From: Bacteroidota bacterium
GTDB taxonomy: Bacteria > Bacteroidota > Bacteroidia > Flavobacteriales > Weeksellaceae
Length of the DNA: 14,937 bases
Direction: 5' to 3'
Assembly: GCA_023458535.1 (NCBI GenBank)
Contig: JAEWYW010000072.1
Location: 1-14,937 of the forward strand
The notes under the pieces are model-generated. The model made no database searches and was not told the origin of the DNA. It worked only from the letters and a program-made list of their open reading frames with translations. Shown piece by piece: positions 6,886 through 14,129 of the stretch; the first letter of the stretch is position 1; each line of letters opens with the position of its first letter. Both the position numbers and the translations under genes were made by a program.

Positions 6886-7224
6886 GCGCTTTGAATTTGC
6901 TCTTATCAGATAATTTTCGTAATATTGTAAGGAAAGATGTACAATAATAATATTATGAAGAGTTTTCATTATTTCCGAAAAAATAGAGATGAGAGGGGGC
7001 TTTTATATGCATTAAAATATTTGCATCATGATTCTTTTTTGCAAACCTCTAAGGATTTCATCCATTAAGCCCTGCTAGGATTCAAGGCAGGGAAATTTCA
7101 AACCTATTTATTTACCTAAAAGATGCTGTTTTCAAGTGAAAAATCAGCCTTTGTGCGCTGTAATCACATTGGATCATTGTATGAAATAGCATCAATATTC
7201 ATATCAATTTAAAAAATAAAAAAG
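6886..7224. other. Gene-free stretch with small hairpins
   Basis: No convincing gene is seen in these 339 bases. Two small hairpins are visible: TTTGCA (7020-7025) with TGCAAA (7040-7045), and CCCTGC (7070-7075) with GCAGGG (7087-7092, 11-base loop). Neither is followed by a T-run on the + strand. A 37-codon frame (6955-7068) starts with ATG but shows no recognisable protein. The best promoter-like box is AATATTTG (7016-7023 or so), one mismatch from TAnnTTTG. The stretch should contain the end of the ABC-F transcript and the start of the next gene's transcript. Confidence 0.4.
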
Positions 7225-7605
7225 ATGTCAACACATATTACAGTAACCACCGGGATTTATGATGCAATAAAAGATGTTATCAGAAGAAAGAAGGTAACTA
7301 AAGAAGAGGAGAGCAGATTGATTGCAGAACTTAAAGATGCACAACAGGTATTAAGAAGAGATTTGCCTGCAGATATAGTAACAGTAAACAGAGTGGTGAA
7401 GATTAAAGACCATACCGAAAATCAGGAGAGGGAATATATCTTCGTACCTTCAACAAAAGCTAAAGTGAAAAAGAATAAACATTCCATATTATCGGATATG
7501 GCTTTGGCAACTGTAGGTTACAAGGTAGGTGATGTTATCGAATGGCCTTTTAGAGAAGGTAATAAGAAAATTGAAATTTTAGATGTTTCAGTTTTTGAAG
7601 GCTAA
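7225..7605 (+). CDS. GreA/GreB-family elongation factor, Rnk-like
   Basis: This 126-aa protein has a short N-terminal helical part (about 1-45, with the charged VTKEEESRLIAELKDAQQVL helix) and a C-terminal GreA/GreB-type FKBP-like domain (about 48-124). That domain includes the typical late part LATVGYKVGDVIEW followed by a beta-rich end (KIEILDVSVF). The N-terminal coiled coil is much shorter than in GreA/GreB (about 158 aa), so it resembles Rnk, which binds RNA polymerase but cannot reach the catalytic site to promote cleavage. It stands alone, with a 339-base gene-free region upstream and a terminator downstream. The family assignment is good; the exact function is inferred. Confidence 0.78.
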   Translation: MSTHITVTTGIYDAIKDVIRRKKVTKEEESRLIAELKDAQQVLRRDLPADIVTVNRVVKIKDHTENQEREYIFVPSTKAKVKKNKHSILSDMALATVGYKVGDVIEWPFREGNKKIEILDVSVFEG

Positions 7606-7629
7606 TTTTGATACTGTTTATTAATAAAG

Positions 7630-7659
7630 AGAGATGATCATTGATCACCTCTTTTTTTT
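7630..7659 (+). terminator. Terminator of the Gre-family gene
   Basis: AGAGATGATC (7630-7639) and GATCACCTCT (7643-7652) form a 10-base stem with one mismatch and the loop ATT. It runs into eight T (7652-7659). It lies 24 bases after the Gre-family stop codon. Confidence 0.8.
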
Positions 7660-7679
7660 GTGATGTTTGGATAGGAATG

Positions 7680-7719
7680 AAAAATAAAGCTCGGGCAAAA
7701 TCGAAGATTTTGCCCGAGC
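7680..7719 (-). terminator. Terminator of porX (long perfect hairpin)
   Basis: GCTCGGGCAAAATC (7689-7702) and GATTTTGCCCGAGC (7706-7719) form a perfect 14-bp stem around a three-base loop. Read on the - strand, the hairpin begins 29 bases after the porX stop and is followed by TTTATTTTTC, so it terminates porX. The hairpin itself is symmetrical and could also stop read-through from the + strand. Confidence 0.85.
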
Positions 7720-7748
7720 AGCTTCCCAAACTAAATAAACTATGAAAA

Positions 7749-9293
7749 TTATTTGGGCTCTAAAATACTGATAGGTATAATACATTCCTCCAAAGAAATA
7801 CCGCCATGTTGGTAAGTGTCTTTGTAATAGTTTACGAAATGATTATAATTTTTAGGATATGCCAGGAAAATATTATTCTTTGCGAAAATATATTTCGAAC
7901 TTAAATTTCCTTTAGGCAAAAATAATTTTTCTGGATTGGAGATTGCCCAAACATCACTGTCGTCATACGTCAAGCTCTTACCGGTTTTATATCTTATGTT
8001 TGTTGAAGTTTCTCTGTCGCCCACTACTTTACTAGGTTTTTTTACATACACCGTTCCGTGATCGGTTGTAATAACCAACTTGAATCCGTTTTCTGCAGCC
8101 AGTTTTACAAGTTTTAAGATGGATGAGTTTTCAAACCAGTTTAGCGTTAAAGATCTAAAAGTTTTATCGTCTCGAATTAACTGATCTACAATATGGTTAT
8201 CTGTTTTCGCATGCGACAAAATATCTATAAAGTTATAAACAACCACCAATAAATCATTGTTTTTATGCTGATTAAAATCATCGTAAATCTTCTTCTCAAA
8301 ATCAGCATTTAATACTTTTAAATACTTCATAGATTTTGATCCTAAGCCTAAACGCTTCATCTGATCTTCTAGAAATTCACGCTCATGTTCGTTTTTATTG
8401 CCCTCCTCATTATCATTAAACCATTTATCTGGAAAACGTTTTTCGATTTCTGAAGGCATCAAACCTGCAAAAAAAGAATTTCTCGCATATTGAGTTGCAG
8501 TGGGAAGAATAGAGTAGTAATAATCTTCAGATACTTTATTGTAATATTTGGTAAACAATGGCTCAATTACTTTCCATTGGTCATATCTCAGATTATCGAT
8601 CATTAAAAGTAAAACTTTATCTTTCTCTACCTCTGGTTTTACCTTGTCTTTAAATAGGGTATGACTCATCATCGGCTTCTCATTGCTCACCAACCAGTCC
8701 TCGTAATTATTTTCAATAAATTTTGCAAACTGAATATTAGCCTCCTCTTTTTGTGATTGCAGCAAATCCGCAAATTCGCTGTCTGCCACTTTGTCAAATT
8801 TTATTTCCCAGTTCAATATTTTCTTGTAATATTCCGCCCATTCCTGATAAGTTCGAATGTAAGAAAGTTCCATTGAAAGATTTCTGAACTCCTGCTGATA
8901 CTGCAAGATGGTTTTCTGCTCTACCAAATCGTCCTCTTGTAGGTTTTTCTTTAAACTTAAAAGAATTTGGTTAGGGTTTACAGGTTTTAAAATATAATCT
9001 GAAATTTGAGATCCAATGGCTTGTTCCATGATGTGCTCTTCTTCACTTTTGGTCACCATCACAATTTTTAAAGAACTGTCTTTGTCCTTAATCATTGGTA
9101 TCGCCTCAAGCCCAGAAATACCAGGCATATTTTCATCGATTAATGTGAGATCAAATTTTTGTTCATCAATTAGTTCCAACGCTTCATTCACGTTGTTTAC
9201 AGGAGTTACGGTATAGCCTTTATTCTCTAAAAACACCATATGTGGCTTTAGCAAATCTACTTCATCGTCTATCCATAATATTTTTTTAGGCAT
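7749..9293 (-). CDS. porX: PorX: response regulator with PglZ phosphatase-like domain
   Basis: PorX is the response regulator of the PorX-PorY system that controls type IX secretion genes in Bacteroidota. The N-terminal receiver domain (about 1-120) has the acidic pair D9-D10, phosphoacceptor D53 (TLIDENMPG), T81 and K103 (LKPVNP). A helical linker leads to a C-terminal PglZ domain of the alkaline-phosphatase superfamily, with motifs MIDNLRYDQW, PTATQYARNS (likely Thr nucleophile), NFIDILSHAK, TTDHGT and YQHGGISLEE that supply metal ligands. There is no DNA-binding domain. Literature knowledge: PorX PglZ domains are zinc enzymes reported to cleave cyclic and linear oligonucleotides. Start: the ATG at 9293 gives MPKKILWIDDE, 514 aa, close to P. 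gingivalis PorX. The frame is open further upstream, but only to a TTG that belongs to the -7 promoter box. The histidine kinase porY is not nearby. Confidence 0.93.
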   Translation of the reverse strand: MPKKILWIDDEVDLLKPHMVFLENKGYTVTPVNNVNEALELIDEQKFDLTLIDENMPGISGLEAIPMIKDKDSSLKIVMVTKSEEEHIMEQAIGSQISDYILKPVNPNQILLSLKKNLQEDDLVEQKTILQYQQEFRNLSMELSYIRTYQEWAEYYKKILNWEIKFDKVADSEFADLLQSQKEEANIQFAKFIENNYEDWLVSNEKPMMSHTLFKDKVKPEVEKDKVLLLMIDNLRYDQWKVIEPLFTKYYNKVSEDYYYSILPTATQYARNSFFAGLMPSEIEKRFPDKWFNDNEEGNKNEHEREFLEDQMKRLGLGSKSMKYLKVLNADFEKKIYDDFNQHKNNDLLVVVYNFIDILSHAKTDNHIVDQLIRDDKTFRSLTLNWFENSSILKLVKLAAENGFKLVITTDHGTVYVKKPSKVVGDRETSTNIRYKTGKSLTYDDSDVWAISNPEKLFLPKGNLSSKYIFAKNNIFLAYPKNYNHFVNYYKDTYQHGGISLEECIIPISILEPK

Positions 9294-9359
9294 ATTTTTC
9301 TGATTTTTTATCGTTGCGCAATTTACAGCAAAACAGTGACCATTTCTTCGTAATTTCTG

Positions 9360-9367
9360 CAAAAATA
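9360..9367 (-). promoter_or_regulatory. porX: -7 box of porX
   Basis: On the - strand this reads TATTTTTG, an exact TAnnTTTG box followed by CAG. A start site a few bases further on would give a leader of about 60 bases before the ATG at 9293. No convincing -33 TTG is visible upstream. Confidence 0.5.
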
Positions 9368-9441
9368 TTAATGTTAAAAGTTAATATTGAGTTAAAAATT
9401 CACTTTCAACAAATAACAGAAGAGAAACTTTAAAATTTCCT

Positions 9442-9449
9442 TAATTTTG
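9442..9449 (+). promoter_or_regulatory. -7 box of the HD phosphohydrolase gene
   Basis: TAATTTTG is an exact TAnnTTTG match 18 bases upstream of the ATG at 9468, implying a leader of only about 10-13 bases. The spacing to a -33 TTG is not satisfied. The box lies about 75 bases from the divergent porX box. Confidence 0.5.
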
Positions 9450-9467
9450 TATCTCGCAGTTATACAT

Positions 9468-10694
9468 ATGCAGAACAAATTCAAAATTATCAACGATCCT
9501 GTTCACGGATTTATAAAGATACCTCACGAAATTCTCTTTGACGTTATAGAACATCCTTATTTTCAGCGTTTAAGGCGGATTTCCCAAACCGGACTTCTCA
9601 ATTTAATTTTTCCAGGAGCTACCCACACAAGATTCCATCATGCTTTAGGAGCCATGCATTTGATGTTTACAGCACTGGAAACTTTAAAACTTAAAAATGT
9701 TTTCATTTCCAAAGAAGAGGAAAAAGCTGCCATGTTGGCCATTTTGCTTCACGATATCGGTCACGGGCCTTTTTCGCACGCTTTAGAAAGCATGTTGATG
9801 GACGATTGGCACCATGAGAAGTTATCGTTGTTATTAATGAATCAACTGAATAAAGAATTTAATGGTGAGTTATCTCTTGCGATTGAAATGTTTCAGGGGA
9901 AATACCCTCGAAAGTTTTTTAACCAGTTAATTTCTTCCCAATTGGATGTGGATAGACTGGATTATTTGAAGCGTGATAGTTTTTATACGGGAGTTGCCGA
10001 GGGAAACATCAATACGCAACGTATTATTTCGATGATGAATGTCTCTGATGATGAAGAATTGGTAATTGACGCGAAGGGAATTTATTCCATTGAAAATTTT
10101 CTTACCGCCCGAATGTTCATGTATTGGCAGGTGTATTATCATAAAACATCGGCATTAGCTGAGTTTTTACTGGTGAAAATATTGGAACGCGCCAAGTATT
10201 TGATTTCTCAGGGAGTGGATTTACCTGCTTCAGAAAATTTGCAGTATTTTCTTCATCGAAGCAATGTGTCAGCTACCTCTGAAGATATTGAGCGATTTAC
10301 ACAACTCGACGATAATGATGTTATTCAAGCCATGAAATTATGGCGGAATGCGGATGATTTTGTATTGTCGTATTACTGCAAATCTGTTATTCAAAGGAAC
10401 TTCCCAAAAACCATTATTTCTTCCAATGAATTCAATGCAGATGAAATTAAGGAAAAAGTAAGGTTGACAAATGAATTTTTTGGTATCGAAGATGGTGATC
10501 AATTAGTACATCAAATATCCAGAGAGCTTCTTCCTTATAATTCTGTGAAACAGCCTATTTATCTCTTAGATAAAAAAGGGAATAAAATTCAGCTCGATCA
10601 TTCTGAAAATCAAATACTCTCCAGTTTAATAACAAAGAAGAATAAGAAGTATATTTTTACGTTTCCAAGAGAAATAGTGCATATAAAATCTTAA
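9468..10694 (+). CDS. HD-domain phosphohydrolase (dNTPase/SAMHD1-like, COG1078 type)
   Basis: From the chosen ATG the protein is 408 aa (MQNKFKIINDPVHGFIKIP). The opening DPVHGFI and YFQRLRRISQTGL blocks, then THTRFHHALG, are characteristic of the SAMHD1/YwfO-like HD family. Candidate metal ligands are His58 (RFHH), His95-Asp96 (LLHDIGHGPFSH) and Asp162 in QLDVDRLDYLKRD, followed by Tyr166 and Arg169-Asp170. The catalytic core is therefore intact. Relatives hydrolyse dNTPs or other nucleoside phosphates in the cytoplasm; the substrate here is unknown. Start choice: an upstream in-frame TTG at 9447 is part of the promoter box TAATTTTG and would lie before the transcript start, so ATG 9468 is preferred. 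The gene is divergent from porX and separated by 84 bases from lpxD, which has its own promoter. Confidence 0.9.
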   Translation: MQNKFKIINDPVHGFIKIPHEILFDVIEHPYFQRLRRISQTGLLNLIFPGATHTRFHHALGAMHLMFTALETLKLKNVFISKEEEKAAMLAILLHDIGHGPFSHALESMLMDDWHHEKLSLLLMNQLNKEFNGELSLAIEMFQGKYPRKFFNQLISSQLDVDRLDYLKRDSFYTGVAEGNINTQRIISMMNVSDDEELVIDAKGIYSIENFLTARMFMYWQVYYHKTSALAEFLLVKILERAKYLISQGVDLPASENLQYFLHRSNVSATSEDIERFTQLDDNDVIQAMKLWRNADDFVLSYYCKSVIQRNFPKTIISSNEFNADEIKEKVRLTNEFFGIEDGDQLVHQISRELLPYNSVKQPIYLLDKKGNKIQLDHSENQILSSLITKKNKKYIFTFPREIVHIKS

Positions 10695-10743
10695 AATCAT
10701 GTAAAATTTTGCCAAAATTGATATCTATCTTTTCAAAAAAATA

Positions 10744-10772
10744 TTGGCAATTTATAGAAATTATTATCTTTG
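10744..10772 (+). promoter_or_regulatory. lpxD: Promoter of the lpxD-lpxC/fabZ-lpxA operon
   Basis: TTG (10744-10746), an 18-base spacer and TATCTTTG (10765-10772) together fit the Bacteroidota consensus TTG-N17-20-TAnnTTTG; this is the only promoter in the window with both elements. Only six bases separate the box from the lpxD ATG (10779), so the transcript should start at or next to the A of the start codon. TTGGCAA at 10744-10750 is an inverted match to TTGCCAA at 10709-10715, so the -33 element lies inside a possible operator half-site. Confidence 0.75.
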
Positions 10773-10778
10773 CACGAT

Positions 10779-11810
10779 ATGGAATTTACAGCTTCGCAAA
10801 TAGCTAGTTTTATTGATGGAAAAATAATAGGTGACGGAAGCACACTTATTACTGGTGTTTCTCCTATAGAAAACGGAGCACCTGGTCATCTCTCTTTTAT
10901 TGCACAGGAACGTTTTGCCCATTTTATGGCTACTACAGACTGTTCAGTGCTTATTGTTTCAGAAAATTTACTTAAAGAAAATTCTTATAAACCTACCATA
11001 ATTTCTGTTCCAGATGCTTATTTATCTTTTCAAATTTTGATGAATTTATATCAGGAAATGCAAGGTAAAAAGCAAGGTATAGAAGAAGGATCATCTATTC
11101 ATCCCACAGCTGTTATTGGCGAAGATGTGTATATTGGAGCCTTCACTTATGTTTCAGAAAAAGCTAAAATTGGCGATGGAACGCATGTTTATCCACAGGT
11201 GTACATCGGAAAAGGTGTGAAAATTGGTAAAAACTGTAAAATTGACAGTGGTGCGAGAATTTATGACTACTGCATCATCGGCGACAACTGTGTCATTCAC
11301 AGTAATACTGTAATTGGGGGTGACGGTTTTGGTTTTCAGCCTACAGCAGACGGTTTCAAAAAAATTCCTCAACTGGGAAATGTTATTATTGAAAGCGATG
11401 TTGAAATTGGTTCAAACTGCAGTATAGACAGAGCAACAATAGGTTCTACAACCATTGGGAAAGGAACCAAAATAGATAATCTCATCCAGATCGCCCACAA
11501 CGTAAAAATCGGTCAGAATAACGTAATTGCCGCACAGGCTGGAATTGCGGGTTCAACAACCATAGGTGACTGGAATCAAATTGGTGGACAGGTGGGAATT
11601 GTCGGTCACATCAAAATAGGAAATCACGTTAGAATTCAAGCTCAAAGTGGCGTGAGTTCTTCTGTGGAAAATAAAGAAACTATATATGGCTCTCCAGCTA
11701 TAAACTATAACGATTACTTGAGAAATTATGTGCATTTCAGGAATTTCCATAATATCGTAAAAAGAATTAATAACTTAGAAAATACCTCAAAAGAAAATCC
11801 TAATGAGTGA
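10779..11810 (+). CDS. lpxD: UDP-3-O-acyl-glucosamine N-acyltransferase (LpxD)
   Basis: LpxD adds the N-linked 3-hydroxyacyl chain to UDP-3-O-acyl-glucosamine, step three of lipid A synthesis, in the cytoplasm. The 343-aa protein has the uridine-binding N-terminal domain (about 1-100, MEFTASQIASFIDGKIIGDG...LSFIAQERF), a left-handed beta-helix of hexapeptide repeats (about 105-310) and a C-terminal helix (HFRNFHNIVKRINNLE). The catalytic histidine is His240 in NLIQIAHNVKIG, and the FGF motif region GGDGFGFQPT is intact. Start: an in-frame TTG at 10770 lies inside the -7 promoter box and cannot be the start, leaving ATG 10779. The 3' end overlaps lpxC/fabZ by 8 bases (ATGAGTGA), suggesting translational coupling. 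Confidence 0.96.
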   Translation: MEFTASQIASFIDGKIIGDGSTLITGVSPIENGAPGHLSFIAQERFAHFMATTDCSVLIVSENLLKENSYKPTIISVPDAYLSFQILMNLYQEMQGKKQGIEEGSSIHPTAVIGEDVYIGAFTYVSEKAKIGDGTHVYPQVYIGKGVKIGKNCKIDSGARIYDYCIIGDNCVIHSNTVIGGDGFGFQPTADGFKKIPQLGNVIIESDVEIGSNCSIDRATIGSTTIGKGTKIDNLIQIAHNVKIGQNNVIAAQAGIAGSTTIGDWNQIGGQVGIVGHIKIGNHVRIQAQSGVSSSVENKETIYGSPAINYNDYLRNYVHFRNFHNIVKRINNLENTSKENPNE

Positions 11811-13200
11811 TAAACAAAAAACTCTGAAAGAAGAAGTAAGTCTTTCAGGAATTGGTCTTCATACAGGAAGAGAAGTGAATCTTACCATAAAGCCGGCTAA
11901 AGAGAATACTGGTTTTGTTTTCGTAAGAACAGATTTGGAGGGAAATCCTCAGGTTGAAGCAGATGTCAACTTTGTAACTGCAACCGAAAGGGGAACCACT
12001 TTAGAAAAATTAGGGGTTAAAATCAATACTTGCGAGCATTTATTGGCAGCCTTAGTGGGTTGTGATGTTGATAACGCTATTTTGGAGATGAATGCTTCTG
12101 AACCACCAATTTTAGATGGTTCTTCCAAATATTTCGTAGAAGCGATTCAAAAAGCAGGTATTGAAGATCAAAACGCCAATAGAGAATATTTGGTGATTAA
12201 AGAGGTAATGAATTATGTTGATCCTTCAACGGGTTCAGAAATAACCATCATACCATCAGATGATTACGAGGTTACCGCTATGGTCGATTTTGGTACCAAA
12301 GTATTGGGAACTCAGAATGCAACTTTAAAAAGCATCCACGATTTTGCAGAGGAAATATCTTCCGCACGGACTTTTAGCTTTCTGCATGAGTTAGAACAGC
12401 TGTTGGACGCAGGTTTAATAAAAGGTGGTGACATCTCTAATGCTATTGTTTACGTTGATAAAGATCTCACTCCTGAAACCAAAGAAAAACTGAAAGAAGC
12501 TTTTGGTAAAGACCAAGTTTCCATCAGTCCTAACGGTATTTTAGATAATTTGACGCTCAACTATCCTAATGAAGCGGCTAGACATAAATTATTAGACGTA
12601 ATAGGTGATTTAGCACTTGTAGGTGTTAAAATAAAAGGAAAAGTGATTGCGAACAAGCCTGGACACTATGTGAACACGCAGTTTGCAAAGAAATTAAATC
12701 GCCAGTGGAAACTTCAGAAAAAGAAGAATGTTCCCGATTTCGATTTAACAAAAGAACCTGTCTTTGATATCAACGGAATTATGAGATTGATGCCTCACAG
12801 GTATCCATTCCTTTTAATTGATAAGGTGCTTGAACTTTCTGATAGCCATGTGGTGGGACTTAAAAATGTTACCTTCAACGAGCCTTTCTTCGTGGGGCAT
12901 TTCCCTAAAGAACCTGTAATGCCAGGTGTTTTACAAGTAGAAGCTTTGGCACAAACAGGTGGTATTTTGGTGTTGGCAAGCGTTCCAGATCCTGAAAATT
13001 ATTCTACCTATTTCATTAAAATAGATAAGGTGAAATTCAAAAGAAAAGTAATTCCTGGAGACACGCTTATTTTTAAAATCGAATTAATGACGCCTATCAG
13101 AAGAGGAATTGTGCATATGCAGGGTTATGGTTACGTGGGCGATCAAGTAGCTGTAGAAGCAGAGCTCATGGCTCAAGTTACAAAAAATAAAGTTGACTAG
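11803..13200 (+). CDS. lpxC: Bifunctional LpxC deacetylase / FabZ dehydratase
   Basis: This is a 465-aa fusion of two lipid-biosynthesis enzymes. The LpxC half (about 1-310) is the zinc deacetylase that commits UDP-3-O-acyl-GlcNAc to lipid A. It shows SGIGLHTG, zinc ligands His79 (CEHLLAAL), His261 and Asp265 (HKLLDVIGD), and the general acid His288 (KPGHYVNTQF). The FabZ half (about 320-465) is a hot-dog-fold 3-hydroxyacyl-ACP dehydratase with LMPHRYPFLLIDKV, catalytic His366 (VGHFPKEPVMPG) and Glu380 (QVEALAQTGG). All key residues are kept, so both activities are expected. The fusion is the usual arrangement in Bacteroidota and puts enzymes drawing on the same hydroxyacyl-ACP pool in one chain. 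It overlaps lpxD by 8 bases, and lpxA starts at the base after its TAG. Confidence 0.97.
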   Translation: MSDKQKTLKEEVSLSGIGLHTGREVNLTIKPAKENTGFVFVRTDLEGNPQVEADVNFVTATERGTTLEKLGVKINTCEHLLAALVGCDVDNAILEMNASEPPILDGSSKYFVEAIQKAGIEDQNANREYLVIKEVMNYVDPSTGSEITIIPSDDYEVTAMVDFGTKVLGTQNATLKSIHDFAEEISSARTFSFLHELEQLLDAGLIKGGDISNAIVYVDKDLTPETKEKLKEAFGKDQVSISPNGILDNLTLNYPNEAARHKLLDVIGDLALVGVKIKGKVIANKPGHYVNTQFAKKLNRQWKLQKKKNVPDFDLTKEPVFDINGIMRLMPHRYPFLLIDKVLELSDSHVVGLKNVTFNEPFFVGHFPKEPVMPGVLQVEALAQTGGILVLASVPDPENYSTYFIKIDKVKFKRKVIPGDTLIFKIELMTPIRRGIVHMQGYGYVGDQVAVEAELMAQVTKNKVD

Positions 13201-13989
13201 ATGATTCATCAATTAGCTGCCGTAGATAAACGCGCGAAAATCGGAAAAAACGTAGTCGTGGAGCCTTTCACAACTATTGCTGGTGATGTAGAAATTGGTG
13301 AAGGAACATGGATTGGTCCCAATGTCACCATTATGGATGGTGCGAGAATTGGTAATAACTGCCGAATTTTTCCTGGAGCTGTTATATCTGCAATTCCTCA
13401 AGATTTAAAGTTTGATGGGGAGGACACTACCGCTGAAATAGGAAATAATACCACTATCCGAGAGTGCGTTACCATTAATCGTGGTACAAAAGACCGTTTC
13501 AAAACATCAGTAGGCGACAATTGTTTGATACAGGCTTACAGTCACATTGCTCATGATTGTTTCGTGGGTAATAATTGTATTTTTTCCAATTCTAGCACTT
13601 TGGCCGGACATGTTACAGTGGGTGATTTTGTGGTATTGGCAGGTATGGTGGCTGTGCATCAATTTTGTAACATAGGTTCACATTCTTTTGTAACGGGTGG
13701 TACTTTGGTGAGAAAAGATGTTCCGCCGTACATAAAAGTGGCGAGGGAGCCTATGTCTTATGTAGGTATCAATTCTGTAGGTTTAAGAAGAAGAGGTTTT
13801 TCGAATGAGAAAATATTCGAAATTCAGAAAATATACCGCATCATTTTTCAGATGAAAATGAATACCACACAAGCGATAGAATATGTGGAAAAAGAAATGT
13901 TATCCACAGTAGAAAGAGATGAAATTATTCAGTTTATTCAAAATTCACCTCGAGGCATTGTAAAAGGCTACGGAACAAGAAAAGAGTAG
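13201..13989 (+). CDS. lpxA: UDP-N-acetylglucosamine O-acyltransferase (LpxA)
   Basis: LpxA catalyses the first step of lipid A synthesis, transferring a 3-hydroxyacyl chain from ACP to UDP-GlcNAc. The 262-aa length is standard. The N-terminal two-thirds (about 1-190) is a left-handed beta-helix of hexapeptide repeats, followed by a helical C-terminal domain (from about GINSVGLRRRGFSNEKIFEI). The catalytic histidine is His118 in YSHIAHDCFVGN (E. coli His125), and the family block IRECVTINRGT is present. The ATG directly abuts the lpxC/fabZ stop codon, so it is co-translated in the same operon. No terminator-like hairpin is seen right after it; a tandem-repeat region follows. Confidence 0.97.
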   Translation: MIHQLAAVDKRAKIGKNVVVEPFTTIAGDVEIGEGTWIGPNVTIMDGARIGNNCRIFPGAVISAIPQDLKFDGEDTTAEIGNNTTIRECVTINRGTKDRFKTSVGDNCLIQAYSHIAHDCFVGNNCIFSNSSTLAGHVTVGDFVVLAGMVAVHQFCNIGSHSFVTGGTLVRKDVPPYIKVAREPMSYVGINSVGLRRRGFSNEKIFEIQKIYRIIFQMKMNTTQAIEYVEKEMLSTVERDEIIQFIQNSPRGIVKGYGTRKE

Positions 13990-13999
13990 TTTTAGTTAT

Positions 14000-14100
14000 G
14001 AATTAAGAATTAAGAATAAAGAATAATTTTGTCTAACGTCTAACGTCTAACGTCTAACGTCTAACTTCTAACTTCTAACTTCTAACTTCTAACTTCTAGA
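14000..14100. repeat. Heptanucleotide tandem repeats upstream of efp
   Basis: The whole stretch follows a 7-base period. First come four GAATTAA-type units (GAATTAA, GAATTAA, GAATAAA, GAATAAT; 14000-14027), then after TTT five perfect GTCTAAC units (14031-14065), four perfect TTCTAAC units (14066-14093) and a degenerate TTCTAGA (14094-14100). Each C-containing unit carries TAA, so all frames are blocked and it is not coding. Copy number in such arrays can change by slippage. The array lies between lpxA and efp and probably within the efp leader. Confidence 0.9.
14024..14031 (+). promoter_or_regulatory. efp: Possible -7 box of efp at the repeat junction
   Basis: TAATTTTG fits TAnnTTTG and is formed exactly where the GAATTAA-type units meet the first GTCTAAC unit. 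No TTG occurs at the -33 distance, so support is limited. If used, the efp leader would be about 90 bases and would consist largely of the heptanucleotide array. Confidence 0.35.
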
Positions 14101-14129
14101 AAATAAAATAAAAACAATAATATAAGTTA

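Noticed and set aside
6955..7068. 37-codon frame MKSFHYFRKNRDERG...
   Set aside because: It starts with ATG but resembles no known protein, has no promoter box, and this length is expected by chance. Kept only as a remark on the spacer.
9447..9467. TTG at 9447 as the start of the HD protein
   Set aside because: The TTG is the end of the TAATTTTG promoter box; the ATG at 9468 opens with the conserved family N-terminus.
14031..14100. CRISPR-like array
   Set aside because: The repeats are 7 bases long with no spacers; it is a simple tandem repeat.
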